From Actinocorallia herbida (GTDB lineage Bacteria; Actinomycetota; Actinomycetes; Streptosporangiales; Streptosporangiaceae): a stretch of 64,000 bases of DNA. Of the stretch, positions 61,496-64,000 are shown one piece after another. Under the pieces are notes generated by a model. That model had not been told where the DNA came from, did not search any database, and was given only the letters and a program-made list of their open reading frames with translations. The position numbers and the translations under genes are program-made. The DNA lies in contig NZ_RJKE01000001.1 in assembly GCF_003751225.1 (NCBI RefSeq), positions 930,001 through 994,000 of the forward strand, given 5' to 3'. Each line of letters opens with the position of its first letter. The first letter of the stretch is position 1.

Positions 61496-62746
61496 TCAGT
61501 CCGAGAACTCGGGGATGATGTGCTCGGCGAACATCTCCAGGTTCCGCTTGACGGTGTCGAGCGGCAGGACGCCCTGCTGGCCCTGCATGAACAGGCCGAA
61601 CCACTCGAGGTCGGGCATCCGGTCGAGCATCCGCTGGATGCCGCGCTTGACGTCGTCGGGGGTGCCCAGCAGGGCCATCTCGACGTCGTTCATGCGCTTG
61701 AAGTCGCCCTTCTCGGCGCTGATCGGCTTGAACTTGTCGTCCTCCTTCTTGCGGAGGACCTCCAGGTAGCCGAACGGGCCGAAGAAGGACGCGAAGTCCT
61801 TCTGCATGCCCTTGCCGAACGTCTCGATGGCCTGCTCCTTGGTGTCGGCCATGCCGACGATCTTCAGGATGCCGGTGTGCTCACCGAGCTTGTAGATCTT
61901 GCCGAGCTTGGCGCACTCGTCCTGGTAGAGCTTGGCCTTCGCGGCGTGCTCGTCGGGGTTCGGGGTGAACATCCAGGGCAGGATGCCCTCCTGCGCGGCG
62001 CGGATGACCGAGCGGTCGGAGACGGTGAACGGCTGCCACAGCTCCGGGTGCGGGTACTGGTACGGCTTCGGGCAGACCGAGATGCCCTGGATGACGCCCT
62101 CGTCGTCGATCTCGCCGGGGGTGCCGAACTTGCGGGTCCATTCGCCGGCGGGCCAGCCCTCGATGCCGGAGAACGGCTTCGGCACCTCGTAGTCGAGGAC
62201 GTCGCTCTTGTAGCGGAGGAGGTCCTCCGACCACGCCAGCTTCATGATCTTCAGCACCTCGCCGAAGACGTCGAAGTTGCGGTTGTCGGTGGCCGAGCCG
62301 TCCGAGCGGGCGGCGACGGCGTCCCAGCGCTGGCCGAGGACCTGCATCCAGCGGTTCTGGTAGCCGCGCGCGACGCCCAGGCGCAGGCGGCCCTTGGAGA
62401 AGTGGTCGAGCAGGGCGACGTCCTCGGCCGCGCGGATCGGGTCCCAGGCGGGGAGCACGAGGCCGAGCGGCGCGAGCAGGATGCGCTCGGTGCGGGCCGC
62501 GAGGTCGGTGAGGAACATCAGCGGGTTCACCGAGAACTCGAAGCCCTCGGAGTGGAAGTGGTGCTCGGTCATCATGAGGGCGTGGAAGCCGACCTGGTCG
62601 GCGGTGACGGCGATCTCACGGACCTCGTCGAGGAGCTTCTGGTAGGACTCCACGTCCCGTCCGATCGGCCGCTTGGCCACCGCGTTCTCCTCGGCGGCCC
62701 AGCCTGAACCCGGAATCTGCGGGTTGAGGAAGATCGAGAATTTCAC
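61496..62746 (-). CDS. LLM-class flavin-dependent monooxygenase
   Basis: 416-residue bacterial luciferase-like enzyme. The start KFSIFLNPQIPGSGW and MTEHHFHSEG mark the luciferase alpha-like fold, followed by VALLDHFSKGRLRLGVARGYQ. GTG 62746 with GAGGAG upstream is preferred to a longer frame reaching 62866. It forms an operon with the F420-type LLM gene. The pair may handle one pathway, for instance degradation of a hydrophobic compound, but no partner gene tells which. Confidence 0.88.
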   Translation of the reverse strand: MKFSIFLNPQIPGSGWAAEENAVAKRPIGRDVESYQKLLDEVREIAVTADQVGFHALMMTEHHFHSEGFEFSVNPLMFLTDLAARTERILLAPLGLVLPAWDPIRAAEDVALLDHFSKGRLRLGVARGYQNRWMQVLGQRWDAVAARSDGSATDNRNFDVFGEVLKIMKLAWSEDLLRYKSDVLDYEVPKPFSGIEGWPAGEWTRKFGTPGEIDDEGVIQGISVCPKPYQYPHPELWQPFTVSDRSVIRAAQEGILPWMFTPNPDEHAAKAKLYQDECAKLGKIYKLGEHTGILKIVGMADTKEQAIETFGKGMQKDFASFFGPFGYLEVLRKKEDDKFKPISAEKGDFKRMNDVEMALLGTPDDVKRGIQRMLDRMPDLEWFGLFMQGQQGVLPLDTVKRNLEMFAEHIIPEFSD

Positions 62747-62892
62747 GGCGCATGCTCCTCGCGGTCGACGGCGTCCGAGTGGGATTCGGTGAGCGCCAGT
62801 CTGGCAAAGGCCGCCATAACAAGCAAGCGCTTGGGCGATTACTTCCCCCGATGTGACCCGCCGCACACTCGCCGCGGGCCCCGGAACGCACC

Positions 62893-62923
62893 GGACCCCC
62901 GCCCCGAAGCGGGGCGGGGGTCC
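62893..62923 (-). terminator. 13-bp perfect hairpin terminator
   Basis: GGACCCCCGCCCC (62893-62905) pairs with GGGGCGGGGGTCC (62911-62923) around GAAGC. It lies just downstream of the minus-strand secreted-protein gene (stop 62941) and would keep its transcript from the LLM operon. Confidence 0.75.
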
Positions 62924-62940
62924 TCAGGAGCCGGAGCGCG

Positions 62941-63999
62941 CTAGGGCGCCGCGGCGGCGGGGGTGACGGTGAACGTCTGGGCGTCCACGACGAGCTTGCC
63001 CTTGTAGGTCGCGCTGATGGTGAACGTCAGCGGACCGGTCAGGTTCTTGAAACCGAAGTAGAACTTCACGTTCGGCTGGCCGGCCGGGATGGTGACGGTC
63101 TGCTGCGCGCCCTGGGCGAGGCCGAAGACCACGTCGTCCTTCTTGTCCGAGGTGACGATGACGTCCGCGCCGCCCGCCGGAGCCGGGCCGGTGAGCACGA
63201 CGTCGGCCTCGACCCCGTCCGCGTCCGCGGTGAAGTTCGGGTCCGCGTGCACGACGATGTCGTACAGCTCGGGGGCCTCGGCCGCGCCGGGCGTCAGGGT
63301 GAGGTTGCGGCTGAGGGTGGCGCCACCGTAGGACGCGCTGACCTTCACCGTCTGCTGGGCGGCGACCTTCTGGGTCGTCACCTGGAAGACCGCGGTCCGC
63401 TCACCGGCGAGCACCTTCACCGACGCGGGCACCTCGGCGCGGAAGTTCGAGGTCTCCAGCAGCACGCCCGCGCCGCCCTTCGGCGCTGCGGCGTTCAGCG
63501 TGACCGTGCCGGTCAGCGCGGTGCCGCCGTTGACGTTCTGCTGGCTGAGCGCGATGCCCTTCAGGAAGTGCTTCGGGGTCAGCTTGAGCTTCTTGGTGAT
63601 CTTCTTGCCGTTGAGCGCGGCGGTGACGGCCACCGTGCGCTTCTTGGCGGTGGCCGTCGTCTTGACGGTGAACTTCGCCGTCTTCTGGCCGGCCTTCACC
63701 TTGACGGTGGCCGGGACCTTGACGAACTTCGTGTTCTTCGAGGTCAGCGTCACCTTCACGCCGCCCGCGGGGGCCGCGGTGGTGAGCTTGACCGTGCCGG
63801 TGGTCTTCTTGCCGCCGGCCAGCGGGTTCGCGGCGAACGTGACCGCGGCGGGCTTGGGCTTGGCCGCGCGCAGGTGCACGGCCTCGGCGACGGCGTCAAG
63901 GGAGCCGCCGCCCGCCGCGGCGACCGCCGTGCCGCCCGAGACGACGAGCGCTACGGCGACCGCACCGCCGATGAGCACTCTCTTGAGCTGACGGGACAT
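62941..63999 (-). CDS. Secreted protein with three Ig-like repeats
   Basis: 352-residue exported protein from ATG 63999 at the window edge. Signal peptide VLIGGAVAVALVVSGGTAVAA is followed by about three beta-sandwich repeats of roughly 90 residues, each with a pattern like GGxxxTGTVxLxxxAPxGGxxVxLxS then VPxxVxVxAGxxTAxFxV (positions about 55-140, 145-235, 245-345). The first repeats are Lys-rich, so the protein is strongly basic. It is likely a surface or wall-associated adhesin-like protein. Enzymatic motifs are absent. Confidence 0.8.
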   Translation of the reverse strand: MSRQLKRVLIGGAVAVALVVSGGTAVAAAGGGSLDAVAEAVHLRAAKPKPAAVTFAANPLAGGKKTTGTVKLTTAAPAGGVKVTLTSKNTKFVKVPATVKVKAGQKTAKFTVKTTATAKKRTVAVTAALNGKKITKKLKLTPKHFLKGIALSQQNVNGGTALTGTVTLNAAAPKGGAGVLLETSNFRAEVPASVKVLAGERTAVFQVTTQKVAAQQTVKVSASYGGATLSRNLTLTPGAAEAPELYDIVVHADPNFTADADGVEADVVLTGPAPAGGADVIVTSDKKDDVVFGLAQGAQQTVTIPAGQPNVKFYFGFKNLTGPLTFTISATYKGKLVVDAQTFTVTPAAAAP

Positions 64000-64000
64000 T

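Overview
The window is about 72% GC, with overlapping start and stop codons, frequent GTG starts and long shadow frames. Its gene content is that of a morphologically complex actinomycete: conservon operons, PucR regulators, a PknG system, F420-type LLM oxidoreductases, MEP-pathway genes with a DUF4081 acetyltransferase, and IdeR-type iron boxes. I infer a Streptosporangiales or Thermomonosporaceae-like organism (Actinomadura-like); the genus cannot be fixed from the sequence alone. No rRNA, tRNA or CRISPR array was seen.

Layout. 1-4981: polyamine-type ABC importer (potA partial, potD, potB, potC) followed by an FAD amine oxidase-like gene. 5129-8029: membrane protein with cupredoxin-like lipoprotein, a PH-domain membrane protein, and a lone winged-helix regulator. 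8357-19973: a diterpenoid-type biosynthetic locus (polyprenyl diphosphate synthase, P450, class I and class II terpene cyclases) flanked by two conservon loci, one incomplete (cvnA-cvnC) and one complete (cvnA-B-C-D). 19970-25407: pknG, PP2C phosphatase, glnX-like and glnH-like genes, all overlapping or closely packed on the minus strand. 25638-28033: SGNH hydrolase and a divergent alpha/beta hydrolase whose nucleophile position reads Gly.

28096-32585: methylmalonate-semialdehyde dehydrogenase and class III aminotransferase with a divergent PucR regulator. 32627-37136: RlpA-like secreted protein, CaiB-type CoA-transferase, a 100-residue unknown and a PotD-like lipoprotein. 37138-37867: gene-poor stretch with strong hairpins and one possible 48-residue gene. 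37868-40682: gabT with a divergent PucR regulator. 40771-43863: membrane Ser/Thr kinase and secreted tripeptidyl aminopeptidase-like protein. 43870-47177: dxr, ispG and the DUF4081 acetyltransferase, but without the site-2 protease gene usually found between dxr and ispG. 47298-50438: secreted trypsin-like protease, aldehyde dehydrogenase, lipoprotein. 50474-53444: NmrA/MarR and HxlR/methyltransferase divergent pairs, each with a palindrome between. 53520-56682: siderophore importer (two permeases and a binding lipoprotein, no ATPase) behind two iron boxes. 56821-58741: HipA-like kinase, DUF3037 and NmrA genes, translationally coupled. 58782-60096: a TnpB-only IS200/IS605-family element whose boundaries can be reconstructed. 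60093-63999: small secreted protein, two LLM oxidoreductases, and a secreted Ig-like repeat protein.

How the genes fit together. Polyamine import and oxidation, the aminotransferase/MmsA pair (probably beta-alanine or 3-aminoisobutyrate) and gabT (4-aminobutyrate) look like parts of one nitrogen-scavenging theme, two of them with their own PucR regulator. The MEP genes dxr and ispG supply the C5 units that the terpene locus would consume. The pknG-PP2C-glnX-glnH block looks like an amino-acid-sensing Ser/Thr kinase circuit and lies tail-to-tail with the conservon.
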